In this document: positions 37,900-51,200 of the stretch, piece by piece
Numbering within the stretch: position 1 is the first letter of the stretch
Layout of the letters: each line of letters opens with the position of its first letter
From: Sphagnum compactum
Taxonomy: Eukaryota; Bryophyta; Sphagnopsida; Sphagnales
DNA: 64,000 nt
Assembly: GCA_965153455.1 (NCBI GenBank)
Contig: OZ234498.1
Coordinates: forward strand, 8,308,001 to 8,372,000
Direction: 5' to 3'
Made by a program: the position numbers and the translations under genes
Notes under the pieces: model-generated
What the model was told of the DNA's origin: nothing
The model's database searches: none
Seen by the model: the letters and a program-made list of their open reading frames with translations, nothing else

Positions 37900-38480
37900 A
37901 AAGGCACCATTATTATCACAACCTTCGAAAATAAGGGGGGAAGTGGTCTCCATACTTTCAAATTCAATGAAGATAAAATAAAAGTCAACCAAACAACTGA
38001 AAGTCAACTAGATAGCTGAAAGTCAAAACCCCCCATATCTTCCAAATGGTGATAGATTACGGAAATGTTAAAACATCATTAGAATCAAAAACACTTGAAA
38101 ATGGGGGGGTAAGTCACTTCAAAATCCCAAAATGAAAAATGCAATTAGGTTAAAACGTCAGTGTAACATTAAAACCCTGAATCTTTTATATCTTCCAAAC
38201 TGTACACTTTTAAGTGAAAATAAACACACCACTAGCATCAGAACACTTGAAAATGGGGTGGTGGGGGGTAGATCACTTCCAAACTTTCAAATTCTATAAT
38301 AAATTAACCTTCAATGCCTTCATCTATTCGCCCCCCCTGAAATTTCATACCCCCTGTATCTTACAAATGATGCAAGATTAGGTAAAAATAAACACACCAC
38401 GACGATCAGAACCCTCGAAAATGGGGGGAGTAGGTCACCTTAAAAACCTTAAAAAAAAAATTCAATTTTGGTGGGGACAC
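37900..38480 (-). repeat. Right array of ~300-bp repeats (inverted orientation)
   Basis: Reverse-complement copies of the units at 35,020-35,730. Examples are GAAAATGGGGGGGTAAGTCACTTCAAAATCCC (about 38,096) and GGGGGGTAGATCACTTCCAAAC (about 38,263). TCTTCCAAA…TACACTTTTAAGTGAAAATAAACACACCA lies between and after them. The two arrays face each other across about 2.2 kb. Confidence 0.7.
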
Positions 38481-40077
38481 ACATGTAACCCTAAACTTAG
38501 TCACATCACCATTTTCATGTCTTTCGAACAAGTCCTCTTCATAGCCCCACCCAATTCAACCATGTGAACCATGGCAACCACATCTTTTGATGCCTACTCA
38601 TTGTGAACAAAATTATGCAACAATATGGTAATGATGGTACTATTTGGAACTAATAAACAATCGACACTCAACTCCTAAAAGTCATTGCAAGATTGAACTT
38701 TTTCCTGAACCTTCAAAGATGTCTTTTCTTCTTGCCCAAGTCTAATGAGAGTTTGAATAGAATCAGGAATGTTATGTCCCTTTTTACAAAAATAATCCAA
38801 GATCCAATGGCTTTTTTCTTTCCCCCATAAGTGATTTCATTCGATTTTTTTCCCCTACATAAACATTTGTAGCCAAAATCAATAAGAACCCTAAAAAGTT
38901 ATAACAATGAACAACAATTTACGTATTATAAAACACAAAAGAATAAACAAAAGACAATGTTCCAATTCAATGGTGGACCAATTGGAACTTGGTTTGCACT
39001 CTAAATTTCTTCCGTAACTTTAGAAGTTGGTGAAAAAGGTTCATTGTGTTGCTATAATGAACCAATTTCAAGACCAATGGGTGCATTCACAATAAAAAAA
39101 GCCAAAGCAGTTATCAAATGTATTGTGTGATATTGTATCATGTCTACTTTGAAAAACAAGTTTTATGTAATGTATTTATTCAAATTACTATTTTTTTTCG
39201 CAATTATATTTATTTGTTAATGATCTTGATCTTCCACAAATTTAAAGTCATTTCATTAAATTTTGAGAATCCTTTCATGCACATTAAACACTTAAAATGC
39301 AACCGTCAAATAATGCTTTTAAATTTGAACAGTTTTTTAATTTATCAAATGTGCACCATTCATTCCCAAAATTTGAGAGGAGATTTATATTGATGATTAA
39401 AAATGCAAAAGGAGTTTTGAGATTAATAAAAAAATAATTTTTACACATATTTACACATTTGGTTCAAACGTGTTTTTGGCCCTTTAAATTACAAAATTTG
39501 ATGATGTGTCTTTAACAAAAGTTGTTCATTTTTATATGATGAAGGGATGGATAAATTTTATGGAGGAAAAAATATTAATTAAATAGTTTATTTTGTTGAT
39601 TTCTATCATGTTATCTTGCAAAATGCATAAATTATGTTCAATCGACAACAATCAGGACTAGTCTCTGATAACCCATTCACAACAATTTGCAAATGATCCC
39701 CATTTTCAACAGTTCGCACCAAACACTAAAGATCTGAGGGACCTTGAGCAGAAGGATAGATGAACTCACTCCTTCATGGATGCTGTGAAATGACATCAGT
39801 GACTTTGCAAGAAACTATGTCTTCTGTTGTCATCATTTGCTCGGAGTTATCTAGTTGGAGCTAATTGAGCCATAGATACAGCACCATAATTTGTATGACA
39901 TGTATCAATTTAATACAGGACAAATGGAGCTTAAAATCCCAAGTGATTTTCTTCAACCACAACTGGAAAGAGAAGGTTTCATCTGTCTAGAGGTGCAATA
40001 TTCAAGCAGAGTTCACTCTGGGTGCAAAGTAAGTTAACACAAACCTTTTTACTCCTTACTGCCCAACTTCACTTCAA
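38481..40077. other. Intergenic DNA and the probable Nup98 3' UTR
   Basis: 38,481 to about 39,650 is AT-rich with nothing recognised. About 39,660-40,077 has a more balanced composition and directly follows the Nup98 stop codon on the minus strand, so it is probably 3' UTR. Confidence 0.5.
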
Positions 40078-43000
40078 TTAAAATCTTGGCATGGTGGTCA
40101 TCATACCTGCCAAGACTTGAGCCTTACCAAGGATGTCATCCTCAGATTTTTTAATCTGCAGTCCATAGCAACTAAAATGTTTCACTTGGAATTTCCATTC
40201 TCCCTTCAGACTGTGGTATGAGATGAACTCTGCCCCTTGCTCCTCAGTCTTCTTCTTCAAACGCTTCTCGAACTTCTCAACATCAGACCTGTCTAAACAT
40301 TGCTGCCCTGTTTTCTTGTCAACACATTTTACATTTGAGAGAGTGACCTCAGCAGGCTTGTTCAGTCCCTGCCCCACTGCTGGCTTCTTGCTCTTGTCCA
40401 TGTATACAACAACTTCACACTTGTTGAACTGGACAATGCTCTCTAGATCCAGCCGCCGTACATCTGTCTCTCCTAGAAACTTGACAGACCCATAACCCTG
40501 CAACATGGAGCATAAAAGTTGGATAAAAATTTCCAACCATTTTGTAATGTGATTTAACAAATATTTCTCCATTCCTGAATCCTCAAAAGAAACAAACTCC
40601 CACCAATTGAGCTCCAACCACTTGCTAGGTAGCCATAGGGCTGGGTAGGGCTACCCAGCAGGCTATATTGCCAGGATGCAGGTGCAATGGAGCAGGACCA
40701 GCAATTCATTTACACTCAGCAGCTTCATCTCACTTGAGGAAGAATTCCAGTTAGAAGTTCAGATAGAAGAATGCACACTACCTTTCGTCCCACAACAAAG
40801 TCGACCACTCGTCTGCAGTAGCCTGGCTCTGCACGTTCTTTAGCAGCAAGCTCCTGAATCCGTGGCTCTGTGAAGTAATCGGAGTGACGAAGCTTGGGCA
40901 TCAAGGCTTCAACATCAGCACCATATTCATATGCAATGGCAGCTTCTCCTGCACGATGACCAGTGATGGAAATGTAACCAGTTCCCCTGTGGTTATGCTC
41001 TTCCCGTACTCCATTGGTCTTAGGAACCTGCTTCACAAACGACCTTTCAACTGACTTTGAGGAACGCTCCAGGATTGCCTCCTGAACTACATGTATATCC
41101 CTCATTTCTGGGCTTGGCCAGCTGTCGGGAGGACCTGACATCAGGACAAAGTTCTACTGTCAGAGACCACAAACCTTTCTCAGAGAATATTTTGTAAAAC
41201 TACCCATCGGCAATGTTTGTAACCTGTTGCTCAGACTTGAAGTAATAACAGAGATCTGTCATCAGTGAGCACAGACCTTTCTGTGATGATATCATGTCTC
41301 TTCTGGTTACTGAAATCTACACCTGAAAGGTTCAGGTGAAAAAATCAGCACACTAATGAAGCACTACAAATGCTACAAGATCTGTCACCTATCACATCAT
41401 GGGCAGTGTTAGGAGAAATGGAAAAACTCACTTTCTGGAACAGATGGAGGAGTAGAGCTACCACCCATTGTCTCCTCATCTGAAATCAAACCTGCATGAA
41501 ACCAGCATAATCATGTTTCCTGCCCTCAAATAACATGCACCTTATGCTCCAGGAGTATATCCACCAAGATCCACTTGGGAGATTCTCCACTTCACCTTTC
41601 GAAAGCAAATAGGGAGGCAAGTGAAAACAAATCAATGCAAAATACACATCACAATGAAAGATCTGCCCTGAATTCAAAGTACCCACTGTTTCTATGTGTA
41701 GGTGTGGCAATTTCTGTAAGATCAGGAGTGTCATTGGCCATAGTTGTAGAAGCTAAAGACTGGTCCGGTTGCTGAACAAACAAACAATGGGGACTTTCCC
41801 GGGGAACAAACAGCAAATCTGTTGTTGGAGTAGAAGGCGTTTCTTCACCATCACTGAAAGATGAAACCTGCACAGGTTCCAATGTGCAGAATTCAAATGC
41901 AGAAAGCTCATAAACAGAACAACCTTCAAAATGGCTTTCAAATGTAAGCAGGACTCATATCAACAAATCCAACTGAGAGATAGTAAATAGAGAGTGAAGC
42001 AGCTGCAGAAGCTGATTTTAGAAATCCCTTAGTTGAACAACACAAGGCTGAACCCAGAATCCTACAAGCTTAGACAAAAGCAATGGAAACAGCAACACTC
42101 GTCCAACTAGCCCAGTGCAATGGGTCTTCAAGGATTCTGGATTCAGGTTTATTCTGATTTGCTATCCTGAACCGTAGAAAGCAATGAGAACACCAATCCC
42201 ATAAAGACTATGAATCCCATAGTTGAAATTCAATTCACATGATACCCAGTAATAGGAAGATGCTCACCTTTGGACTGTCTTTCTTAGGATGATACCTCCT
42301 TGCATGCATGCGAACCTTGGTTCGTTGGGTGATGTGCCTCGGTGTCAACAAAGAATTCATCTTCACTGGTGTCAGCTTGTCTGACACCTGCTTCAACAAG
42401 ACTCAAATCAGAATTTTGTCTTCAAGGTATTTTCTCCCTCCACTGTTGAAATCAGGAGACATCTCACAGAAACATTTGCTACATCCAGACCATTCTGAAC
42501 ATGCCGACACAAGATTACAACTGACAACAGATGAAGAAGAAACCAAAATACCACTTGACAAGTACCATGTGTGATAGAAAGAATTTTGTAGTCACATACT
42601 GGCATACTTGTTATCGCACACTGTACAGGTGGGCCAGCAACAGCACTCTGGCCAATCAACATTTGCGGCATAGAAGGCAATGTAGTTACAGTGGATGTTG
42701 CCATCATCAGATTCTGGGTGGGCCTGTAAAACGTGAGCAACATTTAAGGGTCCATGCCACAATTTTGCTGAGTAAATGCAAGCAAGAAGCAGAGCACAGG
42801 TGGCATGCAGGACTCTCAGATTATTTGCATGACACCACCCCATGCTCAGTTCCCATTACAAACATGCAAAGTAGTGTGACTAAAGTGTATCACAGAAAGT
42901 GCAGAAACCCAAATCAGCAGAGATCTCCAATTACTGTGGAACAGTTACAAAGCGATAAGGAAGAGCCTTGTGAACCAAAATAGCAAGATCTCAAGAAATA

Positions 43001-46000
43001 TGGCACACAGCCTCAAGAAAAAGAAACTCACTGTTGCTGGCCAAACCCAATCTGTTGATTGAATGCTGGAGATGGTGTATTGCTGAATAGACTAGACCCT
43101 TGTATCACAGAGCAATTTCCAGGAGTCAGCTACATTTACTATCATCTACACCTCCCATTCCAATTATGACATCAGACACTACATAAGGCACCCTACAACA
43201 TACAATGTCAAGAACACAATGAGATCTTCATCTAGCATAAAAAGGTGTGAGTGTTGTGAATGCAGTTCGGTCTACCTCATCATGTGTTGTCCTAAACCCA
43301 GGACATGACAATTGATTCTACATTTTTTGCAATTCTAGCCCTTTCATAACTATTCTCTCGTTGTCTCTCTTCATAATGACAGAACTCAACAACCAGAGAA
43401 ATTCAGCTGACCTTGCTGTGCAGATTGAAAACTTGAAAAATGAAATGCAGGTGTCTGGCCTGCTGGAGTTGATCCGAAAGTGGCAGCCACTGAGGAGGGC
43501 TGTGAAGCCCATAAGAAGCAAGCAAGAAACAAGCCCAAAAAAATATCAGCCCTTCTACTAATAACACTCTGACCAATAAACCTCTTTAGATATACATGAA
43601 CAAATCACAAGGTCACTACAGAGTTTGTAACTGCAACATACTCCTTTCATTTGTGGCTTCAAAAAATGCTCAACTCCTATGATGGAGTTTCTGACACAAC
43701 TTCTACTGCATGGACCAAAGGCACTTAGTGCTCTTCAACTTTAACTGCAAATCAGGTTGGCAATGAGAGGTTGTGACATACCAAGGACTGGGTTAAGCCT
43801 GTTGGATTTGTCTGTGCAAAAATGGATCCTGACATACTGCTGCTGAATAAGTTGGACCCAAAAGCAGGTGCAGATGATCCGCCAAAATTAGGTGCTGAGG
43901 ATCCTCCAAACGCCTGAGAGCTCGCAGGAGTTGAAAACAAACCACCAGCACCTGCTGATGCTGTGTTTCCAACAATATCTATGAGATTGCAGAGAAAACT
44001 CCACCAACAGCACTTTGAAGGTAACACAGTACAGTGTATGTGCTCATAACAAAGTGTCACACAATCACTGATGATTCAGAATAAAAAGCTGAGGTACAGG
44101 GGAGGCTGTACCAAAGGCAGGCGCTGAGCTGAATCCTGGTGTAGAGCTGCTAAACATGGAGGTGTTGAATGCAGGTGTTGATGATCGAAATGTGGAAGAT
44201 CCGAAGAGTGGTGTGGAAGTTTGCCCAAAGATTGAGGAGGTAGTTCCCATGCTAAAGGTGGGGGCTGAGGTTGATTGTCCAAAAATAGGGGTTGAAGCTG
44301 ATGTTCCAAAAGGTGATGATGGAGTAGTAACCCCAGAAGTTGATGTTGTGCCGAAGGCCAATGTAGCAGGCACTGCTGCACCAACAAATGTAGCCTTGGG
44401 TGCAAACAAGCCAGATGTTGAGGATGGTGCAAAGGGATTCGGAGTGGAAATCTGACCAATGCCAGCAGTTAGTCCACCCAATGTACTTCCTGCTTGGGTT
44501 CCAAAAGTGTTGGTAGCTGAAGGCTGAGTCATGCCACCTGACAGGGAGAATTCAAGGTTATGGCAGCTTTTTGTATCGTTATCAATGATGGTCAACTTCA
44601 TTAAACACATTGCCATGCAGATGAAACAGGGAATACCATATATCTTCTTGGACGAAACCCCACTGAGTACCTTTGTCACCTGCTTGGTAGTCTTCCCACC
44701 TCAACTCCTCAGGGCTTTTATTCTTGTAAGCAGGCATGGCAGAGATGCCCATGAATTTCCCAACTTGCCCACCAATTCCAGTATCCATGTCATTGGTGAC
44801 TGTGTATGATGCTGTTCGACTGCCCCCACGTTGTGGGCCTCCAAATTGCGGTGAGCCAAAACCACCTCCAAATGTTGGGGTTGGGCTTACACCTGCACCA
44901 TGAACATTCAAGGAAGTTGTTGGAATTCAGAATTCAGCAGAAAAAAACACAGATCCATTCCAAGAGCACAAATTTGTAGTACACGTTTCCAAATCAAAGT
45001 CATGACAAGAAGTGGTGCACAGAAAGAGAAACATGCAAACAGAAAGATACACCCAAAAAATGCAGCTTTTCAATCCCAAACAACTAAAGGTACGCACCAA
45101 AACTAGGGTTAGATTGAGCTCCAAAGGCAGTAGAAGGAATAGTGCTTCCAAAGGTAGGAGCTTGTCGGGAGATTCCTCCAAATGTAGGTGTGGTCTGCCT
45201 GACTGCTGATGAGCTCCCAAAGTTAGGTGTGAAAGCCCCAAATGCTGTATTTGACCCAAAAGTGGGAGTTGAAGGCACACCAAATGCCAGTGTTGATGTG
45301 CCACCACCAAACATTGGGACAGGTTTGGAACCAAACAGCAATGTTGATGATGTTCCACAGCTACTAGGAGTGGTTGATCCAAATGGCTGACTGGATCCAA
45401 ATGCAGGCTGTGTCTGTCCAAAAGATGGTGATCCAACAGGATTTCCTTGTTGTTGTGTGGTGGTATCTGACCCACCATGGATGAATACAGGAGCTGCTGC
45501 AAACAGAAGTGAAACTGGGGAATCTCAGCCTCTCAAGCACTAAAACTTCTCTTTCCAAAAAACACACAAGTCATGGGCATGCACCAATAAATTGTTACAA
45601 ATGGGAACTGCACCATTGTAAATTCCTTTACAAGCTGCATCCACAACTCTTTCCCAGGTTTAAAACAATGACAAGAGCCAGTTCACAAGTATCACACAAC
45701 ACTGAAATCTAACATGAATAACATTAGCACCTCCAAATGCAACAGCATTGCTGCCAATTGCAGGGATCAAGGGATAAGCTGCCAAAGGCACTGGTAGAGA
45801 AGAGAGAGGCCTCACCTGTGGAAGGTTGAGTGGCCCCAAAAGCTGCAGTTGCTGCTGTCCCACTTCCAAAGGTAGAGCTTCCTCCTGTCTGCCCACCAAA
45901 TGGAGTACTAGTGCTACTTCCTAATGCCACCTCTGCTCCAAAGGGATTGCTTGTTGGCATCCCCACTGGATTCATGTTTGTCCCAAAAGGATTCGATGAG

Positions 46001-47166
46001 GAGACAGGTGTGCCACCAAATGGACTAGTTGAGGATGCCCCAAAGGCTGTGACCAAATAGCAAAACAAAACACCATCAGGATTGTAAAAGCTATCATTTT
46101 TACAAACCTGACACGAACGCCAGAGAGATGAGAGATTAGAAGAATGAAGGCCAAGAAGAAAGGAATTGAGAATCGCAGAGATGATGGCACTTACATGAAT
46201 TGAAAGCTAATCTTCATGTTTTGACAAACCTAGTTCACAAATATAGATCAAGTTGGAAAAAAAGACTCAAGCACACAAAAGTACAGCAGCTTCAGATGCA
46301 AAGCATAGGATGGGAGGACCACCAGATGCCATTATCATCAACAAACCTAACCCTAAAGTTCATGTGGACAGAGAATATTGTTGATGACTATAGAGCTCTA
46401 GTGATTGATACTGACGACACTGAGGCTGGGGAAAAAAGGGCTGAATTGAAAATGGGACACCTGCTTCAAGCAATTAAACTCAAGAGAGCAAAAAATGACA
46501 TCAATTCCACAGATGTGTGAATCTAATGATGAAGCAACCCAAGTGAAGAGAATGTCTACTACACTACCATCCATCATTCAGCATGCTTCAATAAACAACA
46601 TAAACGAGCAACTGTGATCAACTAACTGTGCAACGGAAAAATGTGAATGCAGATGCCACAGAAATGAGGAATTCCACAAACACAAAATGAAGTAAACATC
46701 ACAATGGGTCCACTATCATTCTCGACCAAGAGAGATATCAAGACTAAAGTTCAGCAATTTACCACAAAATCGGAAGGAAATCCCACCCACCCAAAATACA
46801 CACACACACAAAAGAAAAAAAACAGGGTTAAGAAGGAGATCATCACGGAGATATAACTTACCTACCAACACATCCTGAACAGAGAGGGACAAAGGGAAGA
46901 AGCATACAGAGGCATCTAAACAGAAGACCCAAATCTGGTATTCACCAAAACAACAGAGACAAAAGAGCAACCAAAGATGTAGAGAATCTACTAGCAAGGG
47001 AAAAACATGAAAAGAAGAGGAGGGAAGGAGAGAGGAGGGAGATCTGTAACAGAAAAGAGAAACAGATAAATTGATGACAATTCTTTCATACATGTAAAAA
47101 TGGATCATACAAGGTATGAAGAATTGGAAATGAAATGTGTCACTTACAGCTACTGGATCCAAACAT
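40078..47166 (-). CDS. NUP98: Nucleoporin Nup98 (FG repeats, GLEBS motif, autoproteolytic domain)
   Basis: Thirteen exons with matching phases give 943 residues: 47166-47148, 46046-45816, 45496-45098, 44892-44671, 44537-44112, 43960-43782, 43129-43032, 42723-42600, 42387-42268, 41867-41687, 41491-41432, 41134-40782, 40497-40078. The protein starts MFGSSS, has FG/GLFG-type repeats to about residue 525, and a GLEBS-like motif at 265-291 ([21 protein letters not shown]), the Rae1/Gle2 binding site in this family. A basic segment [11 protein letters not shown] (about 597-606) follows. The C-terminal autoproteolytic domain (about 755-913) includes [25 protein letters not shown]. The catalytic HFS is at 911-913 (VKHFSCYGL), so self-cleavage at F912/S913 would release a 31-residue tail. 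It is a mobile pore protein that forms the permeability barrier and docks on scaffold Nups. No Nup96 follows, as in plants. The first exon and the 45.4-45.8 kb joins are the least certain. Confidence 0.93.
44671..44892 (-). other. NUP98: Nup98 exon 4, GLEBS-containing exon
   Basis: A 222-base symmetric (phase 1-1) exon. It carries the last FG repeats before the GLEBS-like helix and the motif itself, which ends exactly at the 5' splice site (GDK|G). Skipping it would keep the frame but remove the Rae1-binding site. Confidence 0.85.
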
Positions 47167-47289
47167 GGTGCTGCTGCTTGGATCAAGATGCAATTGCTGT
47201 TGTGTAAAGGAAAGCGAAGAGAGATGGTTCCTATTCTGGCGCATGGTATTCTGGCATAGCTTGGATGAACAAACCTGGATGAGAAATCT

Positions 47290-48240
47290 AGACCTATTTT
47301 ATAGATGAAAACCAGCTAACCCAGCTTCCTCATTTTGCATTTCATTAATGAGCATCTGTGTGCCTATTTTTAATGGATGAAAACAAGCACCCCAGCTTTC
47401 TCATTTGGCATTTTATGGATGAGCATTTTGTGCCCTATTTTATGGATGAAAACAAGCACCCCAGCTTTCTCATTTGGCATTTTATGGATGAGCATTTTGT
47501 GCCCTATTTTATGGATGAAAACAAGCATACCAGCTTTCTTATGTTGCATTTTTTATGGATGAGCTTCTGTGCCCTATTTTATGGATGAAAACAAGCACAC
47601 CACCTTTCTCCTTTTGCATTTTATGGATGAGCATCTGAGCCTATTTGTTTGGATGAAGAAATGCACACCAGGTTTCTCTTTTTTCATTTTATGGACGAGC
47701 ATCAGTGCCCTATTTTATGGATGAAAAAATGCAACCCAGCTTCTAATTTTGCATTTTATGAAATGAACATCTGTACCTGATTTTATGGATGAAAAAAATC
47801 CAACCAGATTTCTCATTTTGCATTTTATGGATGAGTGTTTGTACGTATTTGTTGGATGAAAACAAGCAAACCGGCTTTTTCATTTTGCATTTAATGGATG
47901 AGTGTCCGAGGTACCTAATTTTATGGATGGAACACATTAGCTGTTCTTTGCATTTATGGATGAGCATCACACTAAGTTTTGAATTAACAAGTCAGCTTCC
48001 TTTGGATTTCAGTGTATTTTATGGATGAATAAACCAGAGTCCATTGGATTTATGGATGAGCATTACACAGGCACCTATTGTATGTGTCTCCACAGTGGTA
48101 CCATGTTTTCATGGATGAACAAGCAAACCAGCTTTCTTTGTATTTGTATAGTATGGATGAAAAAAATCAGCTTTTTATAAAATGTTTGGATGAAAAATCA
48201 GCTTTCTTTTAAATTTATGGATGAGAATCTCTGTTTATTG
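47290..48240. repeat. 69-bp minisatellite upstream of Nup98, ~14 decaying copies
   Basis: The core is ATGGATGAAAACAAGCACC, then CCAGCTTTCTCATTTGGCA, then a second ATGGATGAGCATTTTGTG. Starts at 47373, 47442 and 47511 show an exact 69-base period in the best-preserved part. Each unit holds ATGGATGA twice, so the ancestral unit may be about 34 bases. Copies decay towards 48,240, and a stray one sits at about 48,997-49,030. The block starts about 125 bases upstream of the Nup98 ATG, in its promoter region. Confidence 0.9.
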
Positions 48241-51200
48241 GGCCATGACTGAAAGGGTAGGCAAGGACGATGTGCATTCACTTGAATCTACAACACCTTA
48301 ATGTTAAAAGTAGTTTGGATTTTATGCTCATAAATAGGTGAGCTTCAAACACATCTAACCAAAAAGAAAACTTAAAACATACTTAAAAGCCTAAATTGTG
48401 TGAACTTAAAAGCTTTACAACTAAGTAAGGATCTAAGCATATGATTTGATACTTCATTTGTATCAAAGATCTACTAACTCTAGTTAATTTGTTGGCTTTG
48501 CCTACCAAGGCAAGGATATTATGTTTAGATTCATTCTAGTGTAAAGTAGCTTAAGGGATTTTGGCCCCTACTAGGTAATAATAATAATAGGTCTATTTTT
48601 TAATATATGAGGATTTTTGAAAAGATGATATTGTGGCTTGTGTTGAAACTTGAAGATTAGTTATAATAGAGTTCTAATATTTTGAAGGTTTTAGAGGTTT
48701 TTTTTTTTAAGATTATATTTGTTGCATGGTGAAATATTTGAGTTTCCATAGTTCTTCTTTTTGCCTTAAGATACGTTTTAATGTAAATGGCAAGGCCGCA
48801 GTGTGACACACCCCTTGTTGGATAGGTTTTTCATTTTTCATTTTTTCAATTATGCAATAATCTTCAGTTTAGTTGTAATTTTGTCTTGTGAATACTGAAA
48901 TCGTGATAAGTAATATACATACTTATTCATTTTACAAGTAAATATAAGTTAAAGCTAGATAAATAATTTTTGGATATCATTTTTACTCCTTCATCATGGA
49001 TGAACAACAACCAACCCAGTTTCCTTTGTGTCTTTTGAGACCATTTTGGGCTTTGAGGTTCTTTGTCATGAGGCTAGTAATAGTAGGCTATGACTGGAGG
49101 GTGTGGGGATTGGATGCTCATCAGAAATGGGATGAATGATTGAATGGGATGAAAGATTGACCCTTTCTTACATCTTGAAGCATTTGGAAACGTTTCCTGG
49201 TGTGTTTGGAGGGCGCCTTATATTTTTGGAGAGTCCCTCCTAGAGCAGAGAAGGACTAGTGTCTACTCCTTAAGGCTATCACCTTGTCCTAGGACCTTTA
49301 TTTTGGGGAAATACCCCAACCATGGGTATGATCACCAGTGATCGCCACTGGTTAGTTATCGAAATAATTTAATTTTCAAAGTTTTAATTTTAATTTTGGT
49401 TCTAGCCAAAGGTTAGTTCCACAATTCACTTCTTGTGCTAATTCCAACCAAAAAAAAAAGGAAGGTGATAGTTTGAATTTGGGTATCAAAAATTTAAACC
49501 CTACATTTAACATTGAAAATTAGGGAACTTGCCAACATTAATTGACATATACTAGTGTGGCCTGTGTCGTTGGCCCAAGTGTGAACCCATTACAAAGTAG
49601 GGAAACTCAACATGTGAACAATATTTTGCAATGTATGTATTGGTTTTTTGAACAGCCAAATATGGAAGAAATCATGCTTGAATTGAATTGTAAACCTTCA
49701 AGTGTTACCACATTCTCAGCCGATTTTTCCTTCCAAAACCTGGTTTTTTGGAATTTATTTGAATTTTCAGCAGCAGAATTCACTTAAAAATCGATAAAAA
49801 TCCCACATTTTGAATCCAAATCTTACCAAATAAATTCCATTAAATCCTGCTCATCAAGATCTTTTCAACAAAACCAAAGACACATTCAAATTCCTCCGAA
49901 ATTTTCGGTGACAATTTAATTTAATTTTCAATGAAAGAATCATTCAATATTCAAGAACTTTTGCAGTGCAAGTTTAAATGTCATGGAACTAAGCATGCAC
50001 CCCTCCTTGTCAAGAGCTTTCCAAAGACACCAAGAACACCATCTGAAGCACCTGGTTCAGTGGATCTCATAACTACAAAACAAAATAAAACAAACTACCT
50101 TCTTTCATGGATATATGTAACCATTTTGCAAAGAAATTTTAATTAAGAAACTAAATACAGGTGAAATTATTTTTTATTACATAATTATAAATGTGAAATT
50201 ATAAAGAGACATAATTACATTACATCTGAATCTATGGCCCAATTAAAAACTAAAGATATTAAATGTCATGTTTTGTAAATTATGTGTAACACAATACATA
50301 AATCCTTCAAAGCTTGTTAAAAAGTGTTCATTTTTTTCTTTGAAATATGAGATAGGAAAAGCATTTCAAAACTTAATATGCGAGATATTTTAAGTGGACA
50401 CATGTTTATAATTATGCATTGACATTATATGTCACAAATGGAAGGTGTGTTGGGTTAGTTAAAGACTTGATTACAACCATGGAGGTGAGGGTTCAATTTT
50501 CTCTTGTGACAATTTATATTTTTGACCTATTTGACCTAATGGTTACATAGTCAAATTTCACATTTCTAAACTACATGCAATCAAATGAAATCTGTCAGTT
50601 TGATCATGGCATATGTGCTTATGTCCACATGGTTGTGAGCTTTCACGACTAATTATAGTTCAATTTTAATTTAAATAATGATATCAATATTAATCATATT
50701 AATGAAAAAATGAAGTAAAATTGGAATTCAATTGTTACATGTAATAGTTGTGAATGCCATGGTAAAAGTGACTTTGATTGGATTATAAAGTTGTGTAGTC
50801 AATTGTGTCACATTTTGTGAATGTATATGTAATCATAAATCCAAGATCTCTGATGGAATCTTGTTAAAATCTTGTTACAACATTTGTGCTTGTAAGAATA
50901 CATGGTGGGAAGAACTGTATCAACTTGCCGGTTTTCAGATTAAATTAAAGTTTATTAACTACTTAATGGTGACAACATGTAAATTAGAAAGGCCCATGTT
51001 ATATACTCATTAAGATTACTCAAAGTTGTTTTATTTTACAAAATCAGGAAGGGGAAAACCAAAGATGGTTTCTCTGGCCGGTCCGTTTAAAATTGTTAAG
51101 CTAATATGTTAAGCGTATATCGTCTCTCAAGTTCAGGCACTTTCATTGAAGTTTCATTTAAATTGAATGGACCATGCAATACCTTTGTGAATATGCATTC

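Noticed and set aside
41215-41335. A possible extra Nup98 exon between 41432 and 41134
   Set aside because: An acceptor at phase 1 exists but the only donor leaves phase 2, which does not match the next exon; joining without it keeps frame.
45731-45790. A 60-base candidate Nup98 exon reading …GSNAVAFGG in phase 1-1
   Set aside because: The intron separating it from exon 2 would be only 25 bases, too short to splice, so I join 45816 directly to 45496. It might be used only if exon 2 ends elsewhere.
44156-46060. Plus-strand open frames rich in Val-Pro-Lys opposite Nup98
   Set aside because: They are antisense shadows of the FG repeats; the minus strand encodes the recognisable protein.
47358-47588. 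Open frame of repeated MDENKHPSFLIWHF units
   Set aside because: It is open only because the repeat period is a multiple of three; there is no splice or start context and copies decay into stops.
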